64,000 nt of DNA, taken from the NCBI RefSeq assembly GCF_954871325.1, contig NC_088776.1, positions 1,007,671 through 1,071,670 of the forward strand, given 5' to 3'. The notes under the pieces are model-generated. The model did not search any database, was not told where the DNA came from, and worked only from the letters and a program-made list of their open reading frames with translations. This DNA comes from Gordionus sp. m RMFG-2023. Lineage: Eukaryota > Nematomorpha > Gordioida > Chordodea > Parachordodidae. Below, piece after piece: positions 14,338 to 26,849 of the stretch (position 1 is its first letter; every line of letters starts with the position of its first letter). The position numbers and the translations under genes were made by a program.

Positions 14338-14895
14338 TAAATAGCAAATAATTTACAATATTTTAGCAAACTCTTAATGCTCTAGATCCATTAATATATA
14401 ATAGACAGCACAATTGTATTATAAATATATCCTTGATATAACTTTATTAAAATTTATATGAAATATCTCATAAAAAAATTTTTAATTAATATATAAAAAT
14501 GCAATCTCTTTTTTTTGCATGATAATATATAAATTGAATTTGTTAGTATAGATAATATTATTGCTGTATTTTGACTTAATCAAACTATATTGAACCATTT
14601 GATTATTAGAATTTGAATAATAGCTTTGTTTAAAAATGATATAAATAGCAGATAATTTACAATATTTTAGCAAACTCTTAATACTCTATATCCATTAATA
14701 TATAATAGACAGCACCATTGTATTATAAATATATCTTTGATATAACATTAATAAAATTTATATGAAATATCTCATAGTAAAATTTTTAATTAATATATAA
14801 AAATGCAATCTCTTTTTTTTGCATGATAATATATAAATTGAATTTGTTAGAATAGATAATATTATTGCTGTATTTTGACTTAATCAAACTATATT
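14338..14895. repeat. Direct repeat, two units offset about 304 bp
   Basis: About 250 bp starting at 14,343 (TAGCAAATAATTTACAATAT) recurs at 14,647 with few differences. Both copies include CAATCTCTTTTTTTTGCATG and a ATTGCTGTATTTTGACTTAA block. The two similar minus-strand frames ending in AFLYIN are products of this duplication and not genes. Confidence 0.85.
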
Positions 14896-15426
14896 TTCTA
14901 AAAAAATTAATTATTATATGCAAATTAAATAATATATATTTTAATTTCCAATTTTCTTGATAATTGTTGCAATTTAGCTTTAACATCTTTGATTTTCATA
15001 ATTATTTTAGGAACAAACTACTTTGGGAACGAACTATTGCAAATTGGCTTTTTTGGGGGAACGAACTATTGCAATACGACAAAAAACTTATTTCCTAAAT
15101 TTTCATTCGAATTAGAGGGACGATACCAAAAAGGTTCCTAAAAAACAGGTATAATTATGTTTAAAAATTTATAATTGGAGTTTTTGTGTAAGAAAAATTG
15201 ACAAATCTAATTAATCACAAAATAATAGCTATTGGATTCATAAATATCGGTTTTTAAAATTGCGATTAAAAACGAGGCTATTTAAGAATTTATTTCGCCG
15301 GAAAAAATTCCAATATTTTTTTGTTACCTAACTCTATTCATTAAATTTAAAATATATTTTCGATTTATCCTTAGATCATATCTATAATATTTGTTATTTA
15401 TAAATGTTAAAATTCAATATAAAAAA

Positions 15427-15652
15427 ACTAGTGTTGTTCTCGTTTTGAGCCTATTTTTTTAAAAAGGCTAACTCATTATTTCATCCAAAAATGATATTAG
15501 GCAAGCCTGAAGAAGATTTTGTTTGTAGAAGGAACAAAGATTTGGAATATCTGTTAGCGAAATCTCAAGGGGCATAGCCAATATTATTCCGGCTAAAATA
15601 TTGCGTTATCCGTTTTTAAAATCGGCTTAAAACGAGCCCTTTAATAACATTA
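15427..15652. mobile_element. MITE family 1 copy with an empty site in the other arm
   Basis: The left end reads CTAGTGTTGTTCTCGTTTTG and the right end reads AAAACGAGCCCTTTAATAAC, giving imperfect terminal inverted repeats. The core has GCAAGCCTGAAGAAGATTTT and TTAGCGAAATCTC. The left arm near 6,185-6,230 lacks it but keeps both flanks, so it inserted after the duplication. TA at both edges fits Tc1/mariner-type target duplication. Confidence 0.7.
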
Positions 15653-16305
15653 ATTTAAACTATTAAAAAGTTTCTTTTATCCCAATTTATATACCCTTTT
15701 TATTTAAAAAAACCCTCAAACCCCATAAAATGATACAATATGGAAAAAAATTAATCAACATAAACTCTTAAAATATATAATAATAATAATCTTTTGTTTT
15801 TTAAAATATTAAAATGACATAAATAATATATATTATAATTTGATAATGTCATTCCCCCAACAAGATACAATTTTATGTACGTATATATATAAAAGCAGTT
15901 GTGTGTCTTCAGTTTTCACTATAATTTAAATCAATTTCTTTAAATTTTTGATACAATATTGTTGACTTTAAATAAATGCTATATTTATACATTCTTCCAC
16001 TAACCCCCAGCCCCTTGCATCCGCACTAGAAAAAATAGGAGTCGTAAAGGATTTTAAATAAATGTTTAAAATTAATTCCGGTTGCAAAAAAATGATAATT
16101 TTCCGAAGTAAACTTTTTAAATCGAATTCACATAAATAAATATAATAAAATTCTTAACAACCATGTAATTTAATTTAAATGACTATCAATGATCGCTCGC
16201 TATAATGGTTTTCTTTCCATTTTTATATATAATAAACTATATTATAAATAATTGAACATAAAAAAAATTTTACAATATAATATTTTTTTAAGAAAAGGCA
16301 TTCCT

Positions 16306-19300
16306 CTACCATATCCAATATGGTCTTCGGTGTTTGTGCGCAAATGTTGGAATTAATTTAACTGTGTTACCGTCGAAATAGTTGTCCACAAAATGTATCA
16401 AAAAATTTTGACCTAAAATGTCCCACTTTATTATGGTAGCGTTCATCACGTTTCTTGACTCAGGATATGAGTAAATCCTTTGTCCATCTTCGTTATGGAG
16501 ATAAGAAAGTTTTGGATTCAAATAGAATATATTACCTTTAGCGTAATAGCAATATTCCTGATTTAAACCTAAGTGATAAAATTTCGTAAAAATGATGATA
16601 AAAATATGAATTTGTTACATAAATGTATATTAAGAACGAAAATGTTTCATTCTTTCTTTCTTTCGTTCTTTTTATTTATTTATTTCTTTTCTTCTTTCTC
16701 TTATATATATAGTGATCCATTTATCAATTCATCTTAATTTTTTATTAGTAAATCTAAATATGTACATTATCCATAAATATGATCTTTTTTAAACCTGGGA
16801 ATATGTGCATTTTAACAAAATTCTCTGACACACTCGAAGCGTTTACGATATTTTCAAGCGCTGTGTTGGTTGGAATCCAGATTGTATAATATATATTTCT
16901 CTTGAATGTTAAATTGAAACGATCTAGAAATTCTCTAAAAATGCTGATTTCTGCATATCCGGCTAAAATTTCTGACAGATTCGCAGTTAGAGGAAATAAT
17001 GCCTTGATATATATAAATATTTATTTAATAATTTTTAAAAAAATATATAATGCCAATAATAAAATTATTCGATTTATTTAAAAGATTTTGTATATAAATA
17101 ATAATTCAATATTATTTTATAAGAATTGGTTTTTTAATAAAGCTTACCACTAACTACGATATAGATTAGAAGAAAATTAACCAAATAATTCTTTCTTTCA
17201 TAAAATACTTAAATATAAAATGTATAAATCATCTCAAATAATAGAATACCAACACGAATTTAATTTTATTACTTAAAAAATAGGCATCTAAATTAAGTTC
17301 ATATTATTATTTTTACATATACCTTAGGGATGAAACGAAATTTTCCTCCACAGAAATAATGGATCTTTTTACTAACCTTTCTTACGCATTGTAAATTGTT
17401 GGGTATTAGTTTAATCTAATATTCAATTTTTTTTAAAAAAGATAATAAATAGTTATAATTTTGGATATTTTTTTTATGGATTAAGGAAAATTTTAGCACA
17501 AGGTTATGTATCAATATGGCGATAAGGAAATAAATATTTAACACTATTAGGACTAATGCCCAAAGTATATTGTAAAAGCTTCATCAATTTACGTAAATTT
17601 ATAAAATTATGAAACATGTCCTAAATTCTTCCATTAAAATATTTTATAAAAGTTTGATAAATTTTGAAATTTTGATATTTATAACCAAATTATTAAATTT
17701 CCCATTTAATATAAATCAATTTATAAGAATAATTTAAGAATATTGCTATATAATTTTAGTTAAAAATTTATTCTTATTTCTAAGAATTTAAGAAAATTTC
17801 GTAAATTCAAAAAAATCATTTAGACCACTTTTTTATTTTTACGTTAAAAATAGCTTATTTTTCTTTTATTTTCTTAAAATTAAAGTTAATAAAAATTATT
17901 ATTTTTAATATTGATGCTCATTTCTTTTATTTTTTTAAAATTATATATATTTAAAATAACATGTAAACTATGTAAAATAAAATTTATATAAAAGCTATAT
18001 TTAATAAATAATTAAACATTTAATTAAGTATGACCCATGTATGGATATGCATTTAGAAAGGCAGATTTCAGCTGATATTCTCTTAGCCTTATATTAAAAT
18101 TTTGATAAATTTTAAAGCGGGTATCTAATAATTTCATCAATTTATGAAAATGCTTAAGAAATACATGGTTGAAAACGATCTTGCATCATACTATTTACAT
18201 AATAATTATTTAGTGAATTAATTAATGACAAAAAAAAACAACTTCCTATTTTAATATAATAATAAGTAACCAAATTATCGTATACGCAAATTATAACCCC
18301 ACAAAAAAAACGAAAGACGATATTAAATGAAAATATAATTTAGGAAGAGGACTGTACCTCTAAAAAATTTCCCTATCTTCCCCGGTGATATTTTTTTATA
18401 TTATTAATTACACCTTTTTAATTAAAGCAAACTGATCCTACCCCCACTCCCCCCCTAGATCAGCTGTCGGGCAATTTTATGTGCATTTGGACTAACTGTC
18501 TTTATTAATCATTATGAATTGATGTGAATTCATGGAATGCAAATCTCAAAATGGCGCTGTTGATTCGTATGTATGGAAACTTCTAAAGGCGTTTAATGAA
18601 TGAAACGCCAATCTTGTACTATATATACAATTGTTTAAGACTTGGTGAATTAAACTCTAAATATTTTTTTTATATGCTTCTACTTTGTCTGTTAGATGAT
18701 GATAACAATGATTTTACTCATCATATCTTCCATTCATAACTTAATTCAAGTTTTATTTTATCGAAATGGATACTCTCTTTACAAAATTTATTTGTATCTT
18801 TTACAAAATATAATTTTCTGGCTAAAAACTATGTAAGGCTAAAAATATACTTAAATTTAAAAAATCGACTAAAAAAAGATTATCTGTCAAACATGATATT
18901 ATTTTTAAATGAAAAGTAATGTTTTAAAAAGGCTTATTGTCAAAAGAATTTTTGGCATAAGGATTTTATTCACATTTATGCATCTTATATATTTCTATAT
19001 AAGATGATTTGAAAATGATTAAAATATTTATTTTACAATGGGGATATTTTTGATCAATTTTTTTACAAAATTCTTACATGCTTAATATCATTGTACATAG
19101 AACCATTTGCGCCTTCAAGGTGTTCAACATTATTCAGGACATAAGATGGTGCTATATGGTTCTCAAGGAATTCCTTGGCGTAGGACATATTTTGTCTTAA
19201 TTTTACTTTTATGTTTTGATCAAGATTCTGATATACGATTTTATATAAATATAAATTATTATTAAATGGTAGATTAGAAAGGTTTTTAAAAAAAATGAAA

Positions 19301-21196
19301 TAAATTAAATAAAATGAAATGAAATGAAAATAATGTAAAAGAAAGATAAATTAGAATAATTAGAATATACATATATATTTTTTTTTAAAAAATGAAATTG
19401 TTTATTACTAGGAAAGCTGCATTGTCTGGTATGAGAACTAATTTATCGCGAATTTCGTTCAGATGAGTGAAGTTAGATCTATTAAAGTAATTCATAAATT
19501 CATTAGCTTCCGGTTCTTCCCGCAAGATTTCGACCAATGAGAGGGCTTTTAAGTATAATTATATATTAGAAAAACTATCATATATAGGCTTATGTAAATT
19601 ATTTTCGAAAAAATTAATAACTCACTTGGTAAATTTAAAAAAAAAGATATCATGTTATTTAAATCACCTGAAATCGTAATTTAATAAAGATAAAGAGGGT
19701 AAAAATGTATTGATTTACATTTATTCGATATTAAGACAAGGTCCAAGAATATTATAATCCCGTTGAATAAAACTCGAGCGCCAATGATGGATCCATTATT
19801 TATCATGGTGGAGCCGATATTTATCATAGAACCTTCCAAAGTTTCAATAGCTTGAGGTTTTTTATAGAGATTAGGACAAATCCATTTTGCGATTATGTGC
19901 ATTTTAAGCGTTTCTTTTAATAAAAAAAAATATATATTCCATTCTCAATACATAAATGTGTTTCTTTATTATTTAAATAAAGGGTAACTTATGCATGTAA
20001 CTGTTAGAAGGCTAGCTTAGATTAAGAAAACTATTTATAAAATTAAATTGAAGAATTGCATAGTGCAATGTGTTTTCGGGCAATGTACTATTTTTTTACA
20101 ACTTTTAATCATTTTTAGTACGTTTTTATTAAATTTAAAAAATCTCATTTTACCGGAATATATATTTATAATTTATATTAAATATTTAATATGAATTATA
20201 TTAAGTTTAAAAGTTTATAGAAAAATTGTCTCTAATTTATAGGGTTAAGTATTCCCACGGCATCCGGTAAAATCAAGATTTTTAAATTTTTAAAAACATC
20301 CTTAAAATTGTTTAAATTTGAAAAAATAACACATTATAGTAAAAACCCACATTGAAGCTATTTTATATAAATTTATAAAATAAAATGAAAATGTTAAAGT
20401 AGAAATCGTGAAATATATTTTTATAAAAGGTAATTCGAATATTATAATTATTATTAATTATTTTAATTAAATTATAATTATATTAAAATTATATTTTAAT
20501 TAGTATATATATTATGTTTTATTTAAATAATTTATTATAATTATGTTTTATTTAAATAATTTAGTATAGTTATTATTTCAATTAAAATATTTAAATTAAT
20601 ATTAAAATATTATTTTTTAACATCTAAATTATATTTTTTTTATAATAACTATATAAATATAGATAGATAGATATCTTAAATAAGAAGTAATTGAAATTTA
20701 TTATAATCTTTTATGGAAGCCCAGATAATCATGACTAAATATTCTTAGTAATATTTTTTTTAAATAATAGAAAAATTACATTTTTTAAATTATATTAATA
20801 AAAAAAATTGAACAATTGCCACATGATGAAATTAAACTGTTTCCTCTCTTCGAATGAAAGAAAAAAAAACATTGAATAAAACCTTTAGCACATTCTACAT
20901 TATATTCTAATTCCTGGATGAGTTGTAGAGATGATTGATTCAAAGCTGAATTCGACGGTATGATGATAGTATAATATTTTCCGGTATCAAGAGTCAAATT
21001 GGCTAGTCCTGAGGCTATCAAATCTACATTTACAAAAAAAATACATTATTATGAAAGAGGATAAAAATAATTACAAATTAAAGGATATCAAAAATGGTTT
21101 AAGAAATTGAAACGATTTTGTAAAAGAAAAAAAAATAGAAATGGAAATGGAACACATTGGAAAGAAAAAAGAGTGATAAATAAAAGAAAGAAAAAA

Positions 21197-21255
<59 letters not shown>

Positions 21256-21811
21256 GTAAACAAATTGATCATTTTTCAATGTGAAATTCTTCATACTTAA
21301 AAAAAAACCTTATTATTTACAATTGTCAAATCTCATAAAATTATTTAAATAAAAAAAGAAGTATTTTCAATATATTGCACACATTTTGCCATTGTCGAGT
21401 TGAGTTCTTGTTGCTTCAGGAAATCATACACAGTTTGGTTAGTGCGAGGAAGATGATCCTTTAATTTGTAAATCATTCCTTGGGTAGTATAATAATTCTT
21501 TATTACGGGTACACAATTAACTGCCCATCGTGTAATCGTTCTATTAACTTTGTGAATCGTGAAATGTAAGCTATATGACTCTGAACTCATCGTGACTCTT
21601 CGCATGTCGTTTAATATAATACCCCTATGCAAATATTCGGGAATAATATTCCGGTCCAGACCTAAACCCGAATTTCTAAGTGGAAGGAAAAGGGTGATAT
21701 TCCTGTGATCATTTAGAATTTCTAACAGCTGGGAAATATTTACTATTGAAGGATTGTTGCGAACGTAATTAATGCCTCGGAGAGTGTGGGTCATATTCTT
21801 TATTTCCAAAC
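16306..21811 (-). CDS. FAS1 (fasciclin) domain protein, TGFBI/periostin-like, copy B
   Basis: Eight exons on the minus strand: 21811-21383, 21023-20883, 19913-19719, 19545-19409, 19227-19078, 17415-17323, 17002-16795 and 16568-16306 (TAG stop). All joins keep frame and give about 538 residues. Exon 1 holds a FAS1 domain (NITLFLPLRNSG, MIYKLKDHL) and the start of the next (VYDFLKQQELNSTMAK). Later exons repeat TIIIPSNSA, FNGIIIFLDLVL, IWIPTNTALENI, KMHIFPG and NFLIHFVDNYF. Exon 1 opens at an acceptor (TTAATTCAG), so there are further 5' exons; candidates lie at 23.3 and 25.5 kb. Against copy A, exon 2 keeps about 37 of 46 residues, exon 6 is one codon longer and exon 7 is ten codons shorter, all in frame. 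No stops occur in any exon. This copy looks at least as intact as copy A. Confidence 0.82.
17450..18960. other. Copy-B-specific intron insertion
   Basis: The intron between the exons ending at 19,078 and starting at 17,415 is 1.66 kb, against 0.40 kb (2,387-2,788) in copy A. The extra DNA is AT-rich with C-rich patches at 18,437-18,456. I see no coding region or clear terminal repeats in it. Confidence 0.55.
20190..20345. repeat. MITE family 2, partial copy
   Basis: It carries the CCGGTAAAATCAAGATTTTT module and the adjoining AAATTTTTAAAAACATCCTT block, similar to 23,915-23,990 and 29,155-29,230. It lies in the second intron of copy B. The copy A repeat in the same intron is not in inverted register, so the two are probably independent insertions. 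Confidence 0.35.
21184..21255. repeat. (AAAG)n microsatellite
   Basis: Nearly perfect AAAG units lie in the first visible intron of copy B; the coding strand reads TTTC. The partner tract is in the matching intron of copy A (about 185-215). Confidence 0.9.
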
Positions 21812-23291
21812 CTGAATTAACGATTTAAAAATAATTTATTTTTTTTACATTAAATATTCTATAAAATAAACTTTGACAATTTTTAATTTTCGGTGTTTTG
21901 GTAACAGATATTTAGAAGGATCGTAATGGTTAATATATTAATAGAAGCCTGAGTTTATTGAGCGCGATTCTTAATAAGATTTCGAAGAAAACACAGGATA
22001 TGATAGAAAATCTTTCTATTATTCCAATAGTTTTAAGTTAATTTTATCATTATAGAAATTTATTTAAGGTTAAAAAAAAATTAAAAAACACTATCATTGA
22101 ATCAATTGTACCTATTTTTTTAAAAAAATATATATTATTCAAATTAAAAATATGTAATAAAATACTTTATTATTAGCTTTCGCTGAAAAAGGTTTTGTTA
22201 TAAAAAAAATTGGATTTTTAAATTGCAACGTATGATTTCATAACTATCTGATTGGGTCATCGAAATAGTAATTTTAGATCCTCTTTTTTAGCTGACGAGT
22301 CTGTTTACAGATTCTACGCCTTATTTCTTAATAGAACAATTTATTGTATTTTCTTTAGAGAGTCAGCCAAATTTTTGGATAATTCAATGGCTTATAATCC
22401 TTTTTAAACTATTGTTCAGAGGATTTATGGTATTATATCTGTATTAATTCTTGAGAAGAATTAAATATATAATCATTTTTCTAATAATAGGTTTTGAGGT
22501 TTATATATTATGCAAAATCTATCCAGTGTCATAAACTGGGGGTGATATTTATTGTCCTTATATGGGTGCTTATTATTTATAATCATTGTATCAGTCACTA
22601 AACCAAAAATAGAGATGAGAGCTAAATAATTATAGAATTTTTATATGATGATTCCAAAAAAAAAAAATTTCTTCCAATAGGAATGAGGGATTTTTCCTAA
22701 TTCAAAATATTTTTGATCTTAAGAATTTACCTATCTTCGCAGATATTCTTTTTTTAATTACTTAAATTAAATGTTAGTTATATTTTCTAAAAAATTGGAT
22801 AGCAATCTAAATATAATATTAAGATGCAATCTTATGCACATAGTTTGTCAAATTTTGGCTAGCATTGATTCTGAAGCTTTAAGTCATTACAAAACATGTA
22901 GGTTAGTGCTTCGCTATTATTATTTTTTTCCTATTAATTACTCAGAATTAAAACCAAAATAATTTTTCTGAATTCCTAAAAAGATGATTTTGCTATGTAG
23001 AGATTCAAAATATTTTCTCAAGAATACAAATTTCTTAGAAAATATTATATATCGCTCAGAAATTTTTACTATTCTTTTTTTATATATAAAAATATTTTTT
23101 TTGAGTTTTAAAATTAATCATCACTATGATGTCTTAATAACTCCGAAAATTTAATTTTAAAAATTCTGAGAAAAAATAATTAATTAGTAAAATTCATCTA
23201 TGATTTTTCAAAATAATCTGAAATTCAGCAAAAAAAATCTATCATAGTTAGAGATATGTGGAAGGGGGAGGGAATTTATTGGAGTAAAAAC
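21812..23291. other. Putative intron / AT-rich DNA upstream of copy B exon
   Basis: No supported feature. If copy B has 5' exons further up, this is intron. A plus-strand frame at 22,771-22,962 has no motif and is probably chance. Confidence 0.4.
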
Positions 23292-23397
23292 CTTAACAAA
23301 AATTTCGCCTATAATATCTATGCGATAAACGACATTCGCGATAAAAGTTACACGATGTTTCGTTGAATTGACCTGGTTATATTTACGCACACTATTA
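23292..23397 (-). CDS. Candidate upstream FAS1 exon of copy B
   Basis: After an acceptor-like AATAATAG, the minus strand reads NQVNSTKHRVTFIANVV and then YRIDIIGEIFVK, ending at AAG|GTTTTT. The pattern V-x-x-x-A-N-V-V-x-x-x-D-I-x-x-G-x-I fits the last strands of a FAS1 domain, where the family has asparagine, aspartate and the NGVIHxID turn. It lies on the same strand and 1.5 kb upstream of copy B's first firm exon. Its end phase (0) does not join directly to that exon, which needs one leading base, so another exon would be needed between them. Tentative. Confidence 0.35.
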
Positions 23398-23540
23398 TTG
23401 TCATCATTTTAATTTGGATTTCATAAAAATTTATATTATTTTGAAAAATGAACTTTTTGAAATTATTACATTATATTGTAAAAATTATGAAAATGTATAT
23501 GTTAAATGCTAATAAAAAAAAAATTGATTAATAATTTAAT

Positions 23541-23630
23541 AACTTCTTACATTAATATTGCAATTTATTAACTTCTTACATTAATATTGCAATTTATTAA
23601 CTTCTTACATTAATATTGCAATTTATTAAC
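23541..23630. repeat. 29-bp tandem repeat, three units
   Basis: AACTTCTTACATTAATATTG plus CAATTTATT-type sequence is repeated three times, starting at 23,541, 23,570 and 23,599, without visible changes. Confidence 0.95.
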
Positions 23631-23689
23631 TATGTCGTATTGGAATTCGAAATCTCTTGATTTTAAATCCTTTACAGAGAGCAATTTAA

Positions 23690-23995
23690 AAAAATTTAAA
23701 GTTCGATTTAACCGGAAATATATTCTAGCATGGGTTAGAGTACCCAAACTGTAAATTTCAAACAATTTTGCCATAAACTTTAGAACTAATTCTAATTTAT
23801 GTTAATCTTTATATGGATTTTTGATATAAATTAAAAAATACTAAAATGTCTATCGCTGAAATTGGCTTAAATTTTATAGGGTAAATACTTTACACATGTT
23901 GGAATACAATTCCTGTAAAATCAGATTTTTAAAATCCAAAAAATCGCCCTTAATAAATGATTTAAAATTGAGAAATTCTGAAATCCCATACGACA
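23690..23995. mobile_element. MITE-like element, family 2
   Basis: The left end (TTTAACCGGAAATATATTCT with AGCATGGGTTAGAGTA) is the inverted form of the right end (ACATGTTGGAATACAATTCC, TGTAAAATCAGATTTT). The same ends occur at 28,970-29,230. I found no coding capacity. Confidence 0.5.
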
Positions 23996-24903
23996 TATAT
24001 ATAAACCTAGAATTTCGCTTAAAAATTTAAACTTTCCTAAAAAGAATAATTTACCAAAAATAATTTTTTAAGACGAAATTTATTTTATGATTTATTATTA
24101 TAAGATAGAAAATAGACAATATTTAATGTCTTATTAAGCAATTAAAATTATAAAATTATATATGTATATTTATTTATTTATTTTCATTTGATGCATATAA
24201 TACATTTAATAAATTGTACTCTTTTAATATATGCCTTATAATCTATTTATTAATTTTATTTTTGTTTTGTTTAAAAATATATAAAAATTTATTCTAACTT
24301 TGATTACAATATGGTTGTGAAAGGTTGCTTGCAGTGGTATACCCGTAACAACAGAAATAAGTTACCGCATATATCTCCAGCAAAAAAGGGCCCCAATATT
24401 CACTGTATAATTTTTATGTATTTTAAAAATAAAGGTAGAAATTAAATGATTACACTATTTTGCCATATATGAAAAAATTTAAAAATATACCTATTATTTG
24501 TCCAAAAAAAATTATTAATGTTTAATTTATACTTTCCTAAAATTCACCTTCCTAAATACATGTAAAAAAAAATGTAAAAATAATTTTGCTTTTATTTATA
24601 AAAAATTGAGAAAATTTTATTTTAAAGTAATTTTATATTTAGAAAATCGAAGGAGTTTGATGAGAGGGGCTTGTATTTATCACTTGATAAGAAATTATAT
24701 TAAAGAAGAAAATTAATTCAGGAGATCAATTCAAACAAATCGGTTTTTTTGCATTGTTAATCTATTGGTTTTCAAAAGATTTGTACATAATGAACTTGCA
24801 ATAATTTTATTTTTTTTCGAGTATAGAGCTTAATAAACCCCTAACCCTTCAATATTATAATGAGAACAAATTTAAAAAATGTTTTATAGATTATCGGGTA
24901 TGG

Positions 24904-25086
24904 CTAAATCCTATTTTTGGGGTAAATAAGTATATAAATGTATTTTTGTCCTATATGTGTTTTCGAAAAGATATTTATGAAAACAGCCAAATTTGCAATG
25001 GGGATATTAGATATAATTTTAAAAAAATTTGCAAGCAACAATGTAATAAGCGCGCACAAATTGAACGTTTTAACACTGCGTTTCAA
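24904..25086 (-). other. Short frame with signal-peptide-like start
   Basis: ATG at 25,086 is followed by MKRSVKTFNLCALITLLLAN, a basic n-region and hydrophobic core like a signal peptide. I see no clear splice donor after it and the rest is generic hydrophobic AT-rich translation. It could be an alternative first exon for copy B, or chance. Confidence 0.18.
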
Positions 25087-25250
25087 AACACAATAAAAGA
25101 AAAAACGTAAAACGCAGCTGTGTTTTTAAATTTTGACCCGTTAATTTTTATTTTTTTGTTTATTATGAAATAAATTTAAAATTAAATGCTACCCATTTTG
25201 AAACGAATTTATTTTAAAATTTGTGAGCAATATTAAGATAAATAAGGTCT

Positions 25251-25521
25251 TTAATATGTAAACTTAAAAACAAAAAAAAATGTTAATTCGAAATTAAAAT
25301 TAAAAGGTGGTTGTGAAAACCTATTTTCTTGTATATGGACATCGTAATAATTATGATGATAAGTTATCGTATGACTTTGCGCTATGCTAATTCTTTTAAC
25401 TCTGATTGGCTCCGTATGAATTTGCGGTACGCTAGATCTTTTAAATCTGATAAGACCGTGATCCTCAAAATTTTCTTGAACCCTCTCCATTATCGTGATC
25501 CTTTCGTTGCAAACGTTGGGC
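25251..25521 (-). CDS. Candidate EMI-domain exon upstream of copy B
   Basis: After the acceptor-like GTTCAAG the minus strand reads PNVCNERITIMERVQENFED. If the split first codon ends in GG+G, the start is GPNVC, the opening of the EMI domain in TGFBI and periostin. Those proteins carry EMI N-terminal to FAS1 domains, which fits the order and strand here. Downstream the frame has an internal repeat (IRFKRSS, then IRVKRIS) with dibasic KR sites, which is not EMI-like, so the exon may end early; AGG|GTTCAAG and ACG|GTCTTA are possible donors. The match is only five residues. An overlapping plus-strand frame is its shadow. Confidence 0.3.
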
Positions 25522-25651
25522 CTTGAACATTGAAGAATATATATATATATATTTTTAAAAAAACAATTCAGAAATTTGGATAAACTTGGGAAGGGTATAC
25601 CGGTTCTTAATACAATAAATAAGTATGGGAGAACCCTAGAAAAATCTTGAT

Positions 25652-25891
25652 TCAGGCATAGGAGTAAGAATAACTAGTTCCATCTTTTTTAGATTTACAA
25701 TAAAATTTGCTAAAAAATGACCGCTTTTGGGACAGAGTCCAAATGAGTAGAAATTCATCGATTGTCCACAAGTAATTTGTTGAGAGAAAGACAGAAAAAA
25801 TAAGGGATAAAAAATAACGATATATATTTAAAATATAAAGACCCAGTATAGATAAACATAGAGGTGTAAATAATCGTAATTTCGATATCAT
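25652..25891 (-). other. Short hydrophobic frame, possible signal-peptide exon
   Basis: It begins MISKLRLFTPLCLSILG followed at once by GTCTTTATA, which could be a donor directly after a signal peptide. It sits 130 bp upstream of the EMI-like exon on the same strand. AT-rich DNA produces such frames by chance, so this is only a suggestion for the gene's first exon. Confidence 0.18.
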
Positions 25892-25914
25892 TTAAAACGT
25901 AATATGTATAATAT

Positions 25915-26095
25915 GTCAAAAACCGGCAGGCCCGCTAAACCCCCGGACCAGGCGGTTTTTAATTTTTTAGTATACCCGGATCGGGCCTGAAAACGTTTCT
26001 TTAAATAAAAATACTCGAGCCGGGCCTAAAGATAGAAAATCCTAGCCGAGAAGAAAAAAATATGAGCCAGGACCAGCACACCTTTCCAGATCTCT
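25915..26095. repeat. Locally GC-rich repeat with GGGCC/CCCGG words
   Basis: Words such as GGCCCGCTAAACCCCCGG, ACCCGGATCGGGCCTG and GAGCCGGGCC stand out from the AT-rich background and recall the GGGCTGGAC-type array at 4.1-4.7 kb and the patches at 29.8 and 30.85 kb. It is likely a dispersed repeat; boundaries are unclear. Confidence 0.4.
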
Positions 26096-26571
26096 GACAT
26101 ATTTCAAGAAAAATATTACAAATTTATTTTATTTTAATACTTAGATATTTGCTTTTAGACATTGTAATTATATCTTAGTTAAATGTTATTCAATTTTTTA
26201 AAAAAAAGACCTTGCTTAAGCATCGATTCTATTAGTCGATAATAATACGGAATCCGGTTATTTGACCCGTTTTATAGATACTAGCTACGGATACAATTTT
26301 TTAAATCCAAATTTTTAAAAGAGTAAATTAAAATTACTATAACAATATCTAATTACCCATTTATCCAATCAGTGGTTTCAATTGGGATGTAGAATGAGAA
26401 AAGGAAAAATCTTGCCAAAAATTTATAATTCATTTATTTTTTTAGAAATAATTTAATTTTTCTTAAAAAAATAAATATTTATAAATATTATATTAATTAT
26501 GTATATTATATAAATTTTATAAATTTTTGTTTACTTATTTATTTTTACCAGAAAACAAAAATATTTAGGAA

Positions 26572-26845
<274 letters not shown>

Positions 26846-26849
26846 TTAG

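Larger units (their letters stand above)
6480..15150. other. Gene-poor AT-rich spacer between inverted arms
   Basis: I see no convincing gene here. Contents are poly-A/T-rich sequence, a short GAAA tract at about 10,365-10,410, one MITE copy (10,905-11,045) and a direct repeat pair at 14,338-14,895. Two short coding-like stretches stand out. One is 6,943-7,086 (+), which opens after a possible acceptor and reads a charged segment with ELETKINLF. The other is 8,697-8,932, listed separately. Confidence 0.6.
15150..21811 (-). repeat. Right arm of large inverted duplication (FAS1 locus)
   Basis: Reverse-complement partner of 1-6,480. All exons and many intron edges match; the outer 21,480-21,811 has no visible partner only because the left arm is cut by the window edge. 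This arm differs by a MITE at 15,427-15,652 and an intron insertion of about 1.3-1.5 kb (17,450-18,960). Confidence 0.85.

Noticed and set aside
14482-14986. Two similar minus-strand frames
   Set aside because: They share sequence only because of the 304-bp direct duplication, and their content is generic AT-rich translation.
25329-25526. Plus-strand 65-residue frame
   Set aside because: It overlaps the minus-strand EMI-like exon candidate and has no motif of its own.
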